Shown here: positions 47,568-58,177 of the stretch, one piece after another
Layout of the letters: each line of letters begins with the position of its first letter
How positions within the stretch are numbered: position 1 is the stretch's first letter
NCBI RefSeq assembly: GCF_901709675.1
Contig: NC_051104.1
Span: forward strand, 2,711,501-2,775,500
Source of the DNA: Syngnathus acus
Lineage: Eukaryota; Chordata; Actinopteri; Syngnathiformes; Syngnathidae
Reading direction: 5' to 3'
Length of the DNA stretch: 64,000 bases
Program-made: the position numbers and the translations under genes
Notes under the pieces: generated by a model
The model's database searches: none
Told to the model about the DNA's origin: nothing
Seen by the model: only the letters and a program-made list of their open reading frames with translations

Positions 47568-47900
47568 ACATTCAGGTGTAAATGGCACTGCACAAAAAAA
47601 CTTTTTTTTTTGTCAAGAAGAATCACGAAATTGATGTCATATAATTTGTGCCTTGCATGCTTGTGCAGTTTACAGAGGCAGGTGCCCTGAAAAGATTGTG
47701 TTGATCTTATTCCTGTTCAGGGACGGTCTAATAAAATGTCATTTGCCACTTGCTCTTCTATTTATTACCGACACGCTGATATTTTCGTTGGATCCATTTG
47801 GCTCACTCGCCGCTATTGACGACTGTAGACGTCAAATGTTCATTTTAACAAAGCTGGCAGTGAATGAGTTAGAATCATTCACTAACCAAATATACTGTTT

Positions 47901-48088
47901 TTGACAGTGCTGAGCATCAAAAGAGATTTAAGGTGCTTTTATTTAAGGAGATTTAAGAAATATTTAATTGAAAAAAAAAATGACCAAGGTGAACCAAAAC
48001 TATTTTCAACTCGAAAAAACTTATATAAATATTTTTATTTGGAATACATTGTTTTATTTTCCAAGTATTAAGTTCAGCACCTTTATTG
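47901..48088 (+). repeat. Direct repeat flanking aurkb, left copy
   Basis: About 188 bp from 'ttgacagtgc' to 'cagcacctttatt', very similar (roughly nine bases in ten by eye) and in the same orientation as 52026-52202. It lies between the 3' ends of buc and aurkb. No TIR or tail identifies it as a known transposon. Confidence 0.8.
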
Positions 48089-48256
48089 TTTTTTATTATA
48101 AAGTCATTTTCCTTTTAATTTCAGTAGTTTTGTATCATCTTGAACCAAAATTGCTGAAATTTTAGTTATGTTAAAACCGAAGACGAGTCATGAACCTCAC
48201 CGCACGTCACTGAATTTAACTTATGAATACATAAATGAACATTTCCACAATACTCA

Positions 48257-48262
48257 TTTATT
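48257..48262 (-). terminator. aurkb: aurkb poly(A) signal
   Basis: AATAAA on the minus strand, 125 bp after the aurkb stop. Confidence 0.65.
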
Positions 48263-48386
48263 GATATGCACCCGTAAATTAAAACACCACTCTGTACAAG
48301 ATAATACCAGGACATTTACTAAAAAAAAAAATGCAGGACAGAGAATATATACCCATTACAAACATAAAGGAATCTTTGGATTGGGC

Positions 48387-51300
48387 TCATGAGGTTTTGG
48401 TAGGACAGACTGGGGGTAAGATCCGCCGAGAGTTTTCACGGACCCACGGGTGATCAATGACGCGCTGTAGCGGTAGACGATCGGCGGGGCAGTGGCGAAG
48501 CAGCTTGCCGATCAGGTCGCGTGCACCTTCTGAAATGATGCTTGGGTACTTTAGATCCACCTGCACAAGAATAGAAAAGGATTCGGGATGGTTCATGAGC
48601 CTACGGTGGATTCTAAATCTGGCTCCACCAATTAATGTCAAGACAAATTCTCAGATCTTCTGTTATGAATGACTGAGGCTGCATCTTTGCCTGAAAAAGG
48701 TACTTAATCAAAAGGCTGATTGTTCATGACCCACCTTGGTGATTCTTTTGTACGTATTAGCATGAGAAGCCGTTTCAAAGGGAGGATTCCCCACAAGACA
48801 CTCGTAACAGAGGATCCCGATGCACCACAGGTCCACTTTCTCACTATGGGTGCGGCCTTCGATCATCTCGGGAGGAAGGTAATCCAGCGTTCCGCACATC
48901 GTGCGCCGCCTGCACAAATGTCGATGCGGTACGTGAAGTTTGCAATTGCGGTTTCAAAACTTTGGACAATTTGTTAGCTTTTGCATACCTGAGGGAAGGC
49001 GCATGAACTGACCAACCAAAATCAGCCATTTTCAGCTCTCCACGATAGCCAAGTAGGAGATTCTCTGGTTTGATGTCACGATGGATCACTTTCTTTGCGT
49101 GACAGTACAGCAGTGCATCGGAGATCTCTTCCATAAACTGGAAATGCAAACAGAAAAGTCTTCAGAACTTTAACCACTTGTGGAAAAAAAAGAAATATGA
49201 TTAATTTAATGATTGGAGGCGAACAGAATAGACTAACATTTGAAGACGAACTTGCTGAGCATCGATAACGACAAGGAAATAAAACCCGAAAACAGATTGA
49301 TTGACAAGTTAGCTGACCAATGTTGCCATCATTCACGCCGACAATGATTGGTTGAGGTTTTTCCTGGTCCCATAGAGCACGCGGTTCATATATAATAATA
49401 TACAGATTTTAAGGACGACCTATTTAACAGTCCGTCAGTGGTATGTGGGGAGAAAATTGAGAAATGGATCCTCTCAAATACCTTGATTTAAAAAAAAATC
49501 ATTAAAGATCGAGTGTGTTTGGAAAAAGATAACAGAAGCCTCAATTTGTGTTAATAAAACAACCCAAAACTATACCATAACTACACCTTTAAATTAACAC
49601 TAATCTGAAACTACACTTAAGTAATCAACCCCAACACACCTGCTCTAAAAATGACTTAAAACCAAGTGAAGTTTAAAAAGTCTAAATGAAATAAAACCTA
49701 ATTATAAAAAAACATACATATGGAAATCCTGCAAACATGAGACGATCATTCAGAATGACACCATCGCCACTGACCAAATGATCGCGGCTCGATTCATAGC
49801 ACAATTGCTTACAGTGGCAGTGCGCTGATCGTCAAAGCGTCCTAATCGCTGGAGCTCCTTGTATAACTCGCCACGTGGCGCGTACTCCAGCACCAAAAAC
49901 ACCCTCTTACGGTCATGAAAATAGTTGTAAAAGCGAAGGATGTTGGGATGCCTGAGGGGGGAAAGAACCCACAAATATTTATCAATACAGTGGTATTTCC
50001 ACAGCCTATCATAAAATATAGATTTTGGTAAAAAAGCCTTTAACAGATCAGAAGGGATTGTATTTGACTGTAGAGAATTCCACTGGAGTGTTTAGACAAA
50101 ATCAAATTCAGGAGAAGACACTTACTTGAGGTGAGCCTGGATCTCGATCTCCCTCCTGAGTTGGTGCTCCACACCCTCCTTCTCCATCTGGGACTTGAAC
50201 ATCACTTTGAGAGCCACAATGCTTTCCAGCTTCTTTATCTTGGCGAGGTACACATTGCCAAACTTGCCCTTCCCCAGTGGTCGACCGATGTCAAAGTCTT
50301 CAATACTGATCTGCCTGTTTGTATAAATAAAAAAATAAAAAATAAAAAGGGGGGGTCAAGAGTGGATTGGTAAAAAAAAACAAAAAAAAACTAGCTAACA
50401 CTGAGGGCTGCACCTCAAACAAATAATGTGAACAAAAAAGGTGAAGGCAAACCTCCGCCATGAAGCTTCTTTTTTTTTCTCATGGAATAATATAACCTCA
50501 GATTTACTGATGACTAAACGATTTTATTCCTACCAAACCATGGAAACTTTACCCTGACCTCTAAAAAAATTCAGCATTGAGAATCTGCAATAATCCAAAC
50601 CTACTGTAATCACACTGACAACTACTTTAAGAATAAATTCAAAACTTATTTTAAATGAATTTCAACAGAAGAGCATTTATAAATGTTTAACACGAAATTC
50701 TGTGAAAAAAGGGGATTACTGTGTACTTACTTCGGAACCAAACTGGAGGATGAACCAACATATTGTCTTACGGGTTCTGAAATTGATTTACACCTTATCA
50801 GTAAAGCAGTTGCAATAATATTCACAATTGATTTTTTAAAGGGGGCTCACATTACCCATAACAACATTTTTGTCGGTGGCTCGTCGCGGTTTAACCGGAA
50901 CACGTTGTGGGCCAGCCAGGATGCTCGAGCTCTAATCAAACACGTAAAAAGCAGAAATTAATTATCATCTTGACTCAAAATGCTCCAAGTGGAATCACAT
51001 TTCTGTACAGACATTTTGTTTGCAGGACAAAGAAAAAAAAACATATATGTAACAGTAAATAAATATACACCTGTGTGGATTTAATTACACCATCTTCTTG
51101 GGTACCATAAATGGTGACTTTTGATGACAATAATTTGCAATTGTAAAATGTGTTAGTTCACCACGTTTTCATCTTACCAGTTGCTGGAAAGCCCTTGGCT
51201 CGTTATTTTCTTTATTCTATAGAGAAATACATGTTAGTTACTCGTCCTTCAGATTTTAATGCAATTGGTTAGCAACCATAATTACAGATTGACACAAAGC

Positions 51301-51828
51301 GACATTTTTAAAGACAGTTCAACATGAATTGTTCGCAATATGTTGTCAGTCATCTAGTAACATACAAGTGAAGGCTACAAGAGTGAATCCATAAGCATTA
51401 TGTGCCGGACATGGACCAATAATGGCAAAGAGGTTTACAAGGTTTGCAGATAACTGCCATTTTAAATGCTTTTCGAAGGATTATCATCAACACATGACAG
51501 ACATTCGGAACAGTTGTGAATAAGGACTAGGACGCAAACGACGTTATTATCATCGACGACATGTATGTTAAAAAAAAAAAAAAAAAAAGCAACGACGAAA
51601 CCAGACTTGGGTCATACATGTGCTGAGCAGTATATGTAATTTCTTTCAATGTATTTTGCACACGATATAAATGGTTGATTTAGGCTCATTTATTCAACCG
51701 AGAGTAGCTAACCTAGCTTCGATAGCTAAACACTGTATGAACTAGGTGAAACTGTAATAACTCGGAATGAGCAAAAGCACTGTTTTGTTGTACAATTACG
51801 ATACGAAAATAATACATGTTACCTGCAT
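48387..51828 (-). CDS. aurkb: Aurora kinase B, chromosomal passenger complex kinase
   Basis: Ser/Thr kinase that phosphorylates histone H3 Ser10, corrects kinetochore attachment and drives cytokinesis with INCENP, survivin and borealin. Eight exons (minus): 51828-51823, 51216-51178, 50931-50851, 50310-50126, 49951-49813, 49137-48989, 48909-48735 and 48560-48387. They give 315 aa; zebrafish Aurkb is about 320. Exon 1 codes only Met-Gln. Exon 2 carries a KEN box (NKENNEP). The kinase domain starts [18 protein letters not shown], with Lys77 (VALK), HRDIKPEN (Asp171), DFG (Asp189) and activation-loop Thr203 in [16 protein letters not shown]. The C-terminus [11 protein letters not shown] is Aurora B-like. 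Extended homology around RVPVK in exon 3 also points to Aurora B. The exon 3 end and exon 4 start were set by phase; exon 4 has tandem acceptors (ACAG, GCAG) and only the second keeps frame. Confidence 0.93.
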
Positions 51829-51898
51829 CTTTGTGTAAAATTAGCAGTTTTGTAGTGTGGCTTAACTCTTCCTCCGGACGACCACTGCCGCCAAGTTT

Positions 51899-51962
51899 TT
51901 CAAAATGGCAAGACGGGCTAAGCTGGTTGGCCAGCGGGTTGCACATCGAGAGTTTCCATTGG
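51899..51962 (-). promoter_or_regulatory. aurkb: Candidate CHR and CCAAT box of the aurkb promoter
   Basis: On the minus strand TTTGAA (51904-51899) matches the cell-cycle homology region, and CCAAT (51962-51958) lies 53 bp further upstream; both are within 135 bp of the ATG. CCAAT plus CHR is the standard layout of G2/M genes bound by NF-Y and DREAM/MuvB, and mammalian AURKB is such a gene. Motif-based inference. Confidence 0.45.
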
Positions 51963-52025
51963 CCAGGAGACAGAAAGAAAAACCCGAGACGTTATGAATG
52001 TATAAAAAAAAACCGTAAATACCCA

Positions 52026-52202
52026 TTTTTGACAGTGCAAAAGAGATTTAAGGTCCTTTAATTAAGGAGATTTAAGAAATATTTTATTTTAAAAAAAAAA
52101 ATGACCAAGGCGAAGCGAAACTATTTTCAACTCGAAAAAACTATATTTTTATTTTGAATACATTGTTTTATTTTTCAAGTATTAAGTTCAGCACCTTTAT
52201 TT
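52026..52202 (+). repeat. Direct repeat flanking aurkb, right copy
   Basis: Second copy of 47901-48088, same orientation, slightly shorter ('gagcatca' and a few A/T bases missing). It lies between the aurkb 5' end and the buc-like gene. Confidence 0.8.
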
Positions 52203-52316
52203 TCAGATTCAAGTTTTATTTTTTTTAAGTACGAGTTTTGTTTTTAAAAGTACAAAACTTTTGACCCCAATCTACTATTTTCGTGTGACTGGCGGATCTC
52301 TCGTCATAACTTTTGA

Positions 52317-52328
52317 CCAGTAGATGGC
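52317..52328 (+). promoter_or_regulatory. CTCF-like core between aurkb and the buc-like gene
   Basis: CCAGTAGATGGC matches all 12 positions of CCASYAGRKGGC, with G following. The site lies between two head-to-head genes with expected mitotic and oocyte expression. Binding is not shown. Confidence 0.4.
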
Positions 52329-52967
52329 GGTATTGCCCCATACATCAGGTGGCAAACTGCCAAAAACAGAGAAGAAGAAGAAAAAAGTAGAAAGAAAAAT
52401 TAATGCAATCATCATGGCGTGTAGCATAGAGGGAATTTTTCGGCCACATTTTCAAAGTTATTAAATAATTAAACTTTGGTCAACTGTCACTTTCGAGTTG
52501 GGCAGAAGTTGTGCTGCTTCAGTAGTTGAGTCTAAGTGCAAACTTGAAGAAGTGCTTTCCCAATCAAGTTCCGTTTCAGTGGCCGTTTCAGTTCAATTAA
52601 ATCGATTTACCGTGCTAGATTCTCTCCTGCATAGTTTTATTTATAAAGGAACTGATATACTTAAAATTATAACTGTACTTTAAATTTAATTAAAATAATT
52701 AAAATGAGTATTAATTCAAATTAAGACTACTGTAGCATGGTAAATCAAATCAAGAGAAACTCTAAATGAATGTGCATTGGGTAACCAGATTAATCCTGTA
52801 CAAACTGTCATCCAAAACATTGGTACCGCAAGTGCCTGCACGTTCAGCTGCGGGACATCATCAATCAAAATGGCCGCTCATCACCTGTAGCCACGCCCTG
52901 ACCAATCAGTGCCAGACCAAAAGCATTATCAGGAGTGCGCAGCCTCACTTTGGGTCTAAACGCCACA

Positions 52968-53004
52968 ATGCGAGCTGAGTTGCTTCGTCCCGCAGAACCT
53001 ACAG
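52968..53004 (+). other. Possible alternative first coding exon of the buc-like gene
   Basis: ATG at 52968 opens 12 codons (MRAELLRPAEPT) ending ACA-G before a consensus donor (ACAG|GTAAGT). Spliced to the acceptor at 53067-53069, the frame reads straight into the ATG at 53072. It may be a real N-terminal extension, or 5' UTR that happens to be open. Confidence 0.35.
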
Positions 53005-53071
53005 GTAAGTGAGCTCACCTCACGTGCTCCTGCAACATGGCGTCATTCTCTCGTCGTCTGTCTCACCAGCA

Positions 53072-53162
53072 ATGGAGGCTGACTCTTCTCACGTGCACAC
53101 TTCCAACGGTTTGGGTCCTTGCGATGCAAACCTGCCACCCGGACCTCCACCCGGTCGTCCTG

Positions 53163-53193
<31 letters not shown>

Positions 53194-55366
53194 CCACAAG
53201 CCTATGTTCTTCTTTCAGCCCTCGCAGCCGTACATGCCCATGCAGGGGCTTCAGTGGCCGCTGGCCGTGGCCCTGCCGCTCGGATACAACCCCTACTACG
53301 GCTGCCCACCTTTAGGTCAGTTCGTGGCACTTCAACTTGATGGTAGGCCGTGTATATTTTTATTGAGTCATTTCTGAGCATATGTTTGCGCTCGATTCCA
53401 GGTTACGGGATGCCGATGATTCCACACTACCAGCCCAATCCTTACATGGAGCCCCCCGCTTTCGTCATGCCCCGAACGCACCTCCACCTGACCGACTACA
53501 GGCGCATGCTAAACCCTTACCAGCAGACCATGGCCTACCACGCCCGACGATACCGCTACCAGCACAGCGCGCCGGCTAGAAAAGTCACCACCACTGAGGT
53601 TCAAACGGAACCGCTCGCCGGTGCGCTTAGAACCGGGAATCCAGGTTCCGGCAGCCCTGAGGTCCTCAAAGACTGCAATGGTGCGAATACGCCGAGCAGA
53701 TCCGCCAGTCAACCGCCCCAACCAACTTTGGAGGTGCAGAGTGATGCTCTGGAAATGGGAGCCCCTCCCAATGGAAGCTTCGTCATCCAGACGGAGGAGT
53801 TGACCATTGAGTGCTGCACCGCGTCGGTGGGACTCCAACTTCTTCACTCCCACGAGACGGCAGAGGTCTCCCACGGCTTCCCCGCGGACAACGGGCCGGG
53901 CATTTCTGTGGAGAAGACACAAACTTGTCCCGACATCCTCTTGGTTGGTGGTCCCAGTGAGAAGATTCTCAAGGTGGAGGAGTCCAACGAGCACCAAGAT
54001 TCCTTCACTGGCTCTGCTCTTCAGGAGATGCCTGTTGAGAAAGATCTACAGATGGCCTCACAGAGTATCCAATCTCAAGTTCTGGATCGACCAGTGTGGT
54101 CAATGGAGGACACTTTGGACTCGATGACCCCCGTGGAAGAATCCGATGGAAGGCGCCACTCGGCTGAAGAATTGCCTACACATGAAGCTCCTGCAGGCGA
54201 AACCGGTACCTCTCTGGAGGATGAGATGGCCTCTGAGACGGAGGTGCGCTATATAATGGAGGAGGGATCTCCTGAGAAGAAGCACGAAACAGAAGTTCCT
54301 CTTCCACCTGATTTGGGAAGTCCTCAACGGGAAGACAACCCACAACTTGGACAAGAACCAACCTTCCAGGAGCACCAGGACACCTCGTTTGAGTCCTTAC
54401 CCACCTATCTTCCCTCCAGCAGCTGGCTGGCAGATTTTGACAGAGCAAACGTTTATAGCAGAATGCCACCAGCTCCCAAAAAGCAGAACCAAGCTGTGAA
54501 CCGGACCACCTTAGAGGTTCCCACTCGGAGGAGGAAACTGGAGCTGGAGTACAGGGAGGAACCTTGTGTGCGCAAGCCCAAGGAGCGATACAAGCCCAAA
54601 GGCAAGACTGGCCGACAGAGCCTCTCCGACCATGAGTGTTTCATCACCAGAACCTTCAACGAGAACATCTTTAGTCTGGCGAGTGAACGATTTTGCAGCA
54701 GATGCTTGGCCAAGCCCGGTCCAGGCCTCAAAAGAAAGGCCGTCCCCTTCCAGCAGCGCAACCAGGCCCTGACGTCCACCTGTGACACCTGCAAGTCTCA
54801 CAAGAGGCTTCCGAGGAAAGGTTCCGTCCCCGACACGCGGGCTCTGCAGCGCGGGTGCAACACGGAAGGAGACTCGTCGGATGGCTCGTGTCACGCGGGC
54901 CTCGAGAGCCCCCTTGGCAGGCGCAAGAGGCCACTGGGCTCCAAGCTGAACTGGGAGAAGAACTGCACGCACGACGAAGCGCAGCGCTGCCAACTCGAGG
55001 CCGGGGAGCGATTGCGCCACTGTCCCCACGGCAACGCCATTCGGGAGCTGGACGAGAACTTGCCAGCGCACGCCGAGCAGCTTTACTGGACACATGGGTG
55101 GCAAACAGGTATGCCGAGGCAACTGGACTCCTGTTGAACGGGTTTTCCTAAATCCAAACTGAATGTGCATTCTTTGATCCACCAGAGAAGTCATGGAAAA
55201 CGGCCCCGGCCAATCCTGACGGCACGAGATCACCGCACTTGAACAAGCACAAGACGTCACATTCACAAGGTGCCTCCCTTGTCCTTTCTCTGAGTCAAAT
55301 TTTTCAAATAACGTTTAATATTGTTTTCTCTCTGCAGAAAGTCCAAGAAAAGACACACGATGCTGA
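53072..55366 (+). CDS. Bucky ball-like paralogue (second Buc/Velo gene)
   Basis: Divergent Buc-family protein, by family probably a germ-plasm/oocyte scaffold. Four exons from this start: 53072-53315, 53402-55108, 55186-55269 and 55338-55366. They give 687 aa. Residues 43-54 (KPMFFFQPSQPY) correspond to the BUVE core of buc. DYRR at 113-116 and EVQTEP at 147-152 repeat the buc order and spacing style. A nine-residue polyglutamine encoded by CAG repeats (32-40) precedes the core. The long middle is acidic. The last third is basic and Cys-rich (FCSRCLAK, CDTCKSHKRL), possibly metal-binding. The C-terminal exon (ESPRKDTRC) parallels the buc end. All introns are phase 1, as in buc. RG dipeptides are scarce. 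The start may lie further upstream (52968). Multiple buc copies are known in teleosts, so this is likely the named second paralogue of the clade, but I cannot assign a symbol. Confidence 0.85.
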
Positions 55367-57790
55367 GTTGCACAAGAGCACCAATCAGTCACTTTTAGAT
55401 GTTTTGTACACTTAAATTATTTGCACTTATTTGTATAGGCGGTCACAAAATGTACTATTTATTAACCACCTAATAAACACAGATTTGGAGTCATTGCTTT
55501 TCTTTTTGGCTTTTACATTTGTTGGCACAATAAAAGTATATTTCTGCAATAATTGAAGACTTCTGACGTACTTTGAAAAAACATTTGAGCAGTAACACGT
55601 GGTCACAGGTGGGGGGCAGCAAAGCACAGTACTGCCAGGCAGGGCGACCCTGATTATTCGCTGCAAGAGAAGTCCAAAAGATTTTTTTTTTTTTTGTAAA
55701 GAGGGCAATTGAAAGGAAAGACTGAAATAAATCTCTTGGGGAAAAAAATACAGTGGAAAACTAGGCTTGTTTGCCCCTGTAGACTTTAACAAAACGCTAA
55801 CCTAGCTTACATGCTAATATTTTTAGTTTGGGCACTAAAAAGCATTTAACTGTTCAGCAATGCTTCCACGAGTGTAAATGTGGCTTGTTTAAATGCTAAA
55901 GTGGCTAAAGTTAGCATTGAGCTGCTTTTACCCCCTAAATGTTCTGTTTGCATTGTAGCCTAATGCTAATGTCATGCTAGCGTTGGCATACACGTGCATT
56001 CCGGACTGAAAACTGTATTTTTGTATCTGTATTGATCCGCCATCATAAAATGCCCATTTTCAAATGAATGTCGGAGTGCCGCGTATCCGCCTCGTCAGGC
56101 CGCAGGGCAGCAAAACGTGTTGAATAAATAATGACGTGTTGAATTTAAAGAATTAGTGTTCACGCCGTGTTGAATCAGTCGATTAGTCCTGTTTTGCTGC
56201 GGTGGTCGCTTTGAATAAATCGTGTGGGGCTGTTGAGGAATTGCTTTCTTGGCTGCGGGGGCGAGTCGATAGCAAAGTGTGTTGGATGTCTCTCTTTTGG
56301 ACAGATGACTTGAAAACCTTTGCTTGTATGCACCCTTAGGTCACTCCGATGATTAAATATCCCAGTTTGGGATTATGTGCACACTCACAAGCATGAAGGC
56401 ACTGCTAAAGTCAAACAAGTTGATCTGCCGCCTGCACTCAGCTGATATATTCTTTTTTTTTTTTGCCAACTCTAATCCCTCCTCGCAGCATGCCGGCTGC
56501 ATTCGGGAGGCCCCGCTGACGCTGCCGTGCGCACGCTTAACGTCACACCTTAGCAATTGTCGAAGGCCATGCAGCCCGGAGGAGACCATGCGGCTCATAA
56601 AAAGGTCATTAGACCTGCGGATGCTGCACAAACTAGATTGGAGGAATAAAAACACACACAGAAATGTCAAGGTGTGTGTGTTAACTTATTTAAAAGAGAA
56701 AGGATGGAGGGAAGAAAAGGTAGGAGGAAGGAGGATAGGAAATGTGAATGCAAGGAAAGAAATGCAGTAGGAAGGAAAAAAGAACTCAAGGAAGCAAGTA
56801 ATGAAGGTGGGAAGGACAAAAGGAAGAAAATGTGGAGGGAGGAAGAAATTAAGAAAGAAAAGGATGGAGTGACATAAAGGAAGAAAATAAATATAGAAAG
56901 TAGGAACAGAAGTCAAGGTCAGGAGAGGAAATTAGATGCCTGGCCAGAAAATTCAATTTCTTCTTCATTTGCGAGATGTTAATGCGGCCTCCCCACCGCA
57001 CCACCACGGTCCACCCCTGAGCCGAGCTCCAAAATGTCCAAAGTGAAAAGAAATTAACCGGCAATCATTCATCACCCACAGAGAGAAGATGAGAGAATTA
57101 ATTAGCGCGGCAGGAAGAGCCAAGTGCTTAGCGACTTGTTGCTTAGCGCCGACCAAGCGGCACATTTGCAGGCCGACGACATCCAAAAATTGTCCAAACA
57201 CGTTCTTGACCTTCAGGGCTGATTTTGAAACTGGAACATCACGTTGGTGCATAGACCTTCTCCTTTATTCGGTTTGAATGATTTTGAGCGAACAGCCGAG
57301 GCGCTTCTTGGCCTTTCTCGCCGTCATAAGCTTCAAAGTATTGCCACCACCAAGATGATATTGGCAACGCGGCGCTCATGCGAAGGTTAACCCGCTTACG
57401 GAATCTCCATCTAGGCCCGGTAAAGTGATTCTGCTCGCTCCCGGGCGTCCATCTCCCGGCCGGAGAGGACCTTCGGCAACTCGAATAAACTCAATCTCCC
57501 GTCACGGTGAATCCGATTATACAAGTTTGCGCCGAGGTCACCTTCCAGACGCAGAGGGAGATTTTGATTGCGCTTGGACGGAAAGGCTCCGTCGTGCTCC
57601 ATATGGAACGGCTGAAATTGCAAAGCTGTAGTCATGGTTACGAGAGTCAAAGCGAGCGAGCCCTCGTTCAGGTTCGGGAATCGACTCACTTCTTGCTGTG
57701 CGTGCTAGACGTCATTTTCGGGATGAGGGTGGAGATGGCGGGAAAAAAACTCACCCCCCCTCGCCAATAATTTTAAAATAAACAAACAAG
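55367..57790. other. buc-like 3' UTR and gene-poor intergenic sequence
   Basis: AATAAA at 55472-55477 probably ends the buc-like transcript. Beyond it no supported exon is seen. A purine-rich GGAAG/GAAAG stretch runs from about 56696 to 56880 and gives meaningless charged open frames. T-run at about 56451-56464. Confidence 0.5.
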
Positions 57791-57801
57791 AGTTCACTGT
57801 A

Positions 57802-58166
57802 GCGGCTCGGTGGCGCACTGGGTAGCACGTCCGCCTCACAGTTAGGAGGGTGCGGGTTCGATTCCACCTCCGGCCCTCCCTGTGTGGAGTTTGCATGTTC
57901 TCCCCGGGCCCGCGTGGGTTTTCTCCGGGCACTCCGGTTTCCTCCCACATCCCAAAGACATGCTTGGTAGGCCGATTGAAGACTCCAAATTGTCCCTAGG
58001 TGTGAGTGCGAGTGCAAATGGTTGTTTGTCTCTGTGTGCCCTGTGATTGGCTGGCAACCGGTTCAGGGTGTCCCCCGCCTACTGCCCGATGACGGCTGGG
58101 ATAGGCTCCAGCACTCCCGCGACCCCCGTGGGGACTAAGCGGTTCAGAAAATGGATGGATGGATGG
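57802..58166 (+). mobile_element. Full-length tRNA-derived SINE with target-site duplication
   Basis: 365 bp. Pol III A box TGGCGCACTGG (57811-57821) and B box GGTTCGATTCC (57855-57865), a body with 'tgattggctggcaaccggtt' and 'cggctgggataggctccag' (an L2-like LINE-derived 3' half widespread in fish), and a GGAT tandem tail. It is flanked by an 11-bp perfect duplication AGTTCACTGTA (57791-57801 and 58167-58177), so the insertion looks recent. Confidence 0.9.
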
Positions 58167-58177
58167 AGTTCACTGTA

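Noticed and set aside
56672-56916. Lys/Glu-rich open frame and its Phe/Leu-rich complement
   Set aside because: Translation of a purine-rich simple-sequence tract, not a gene.
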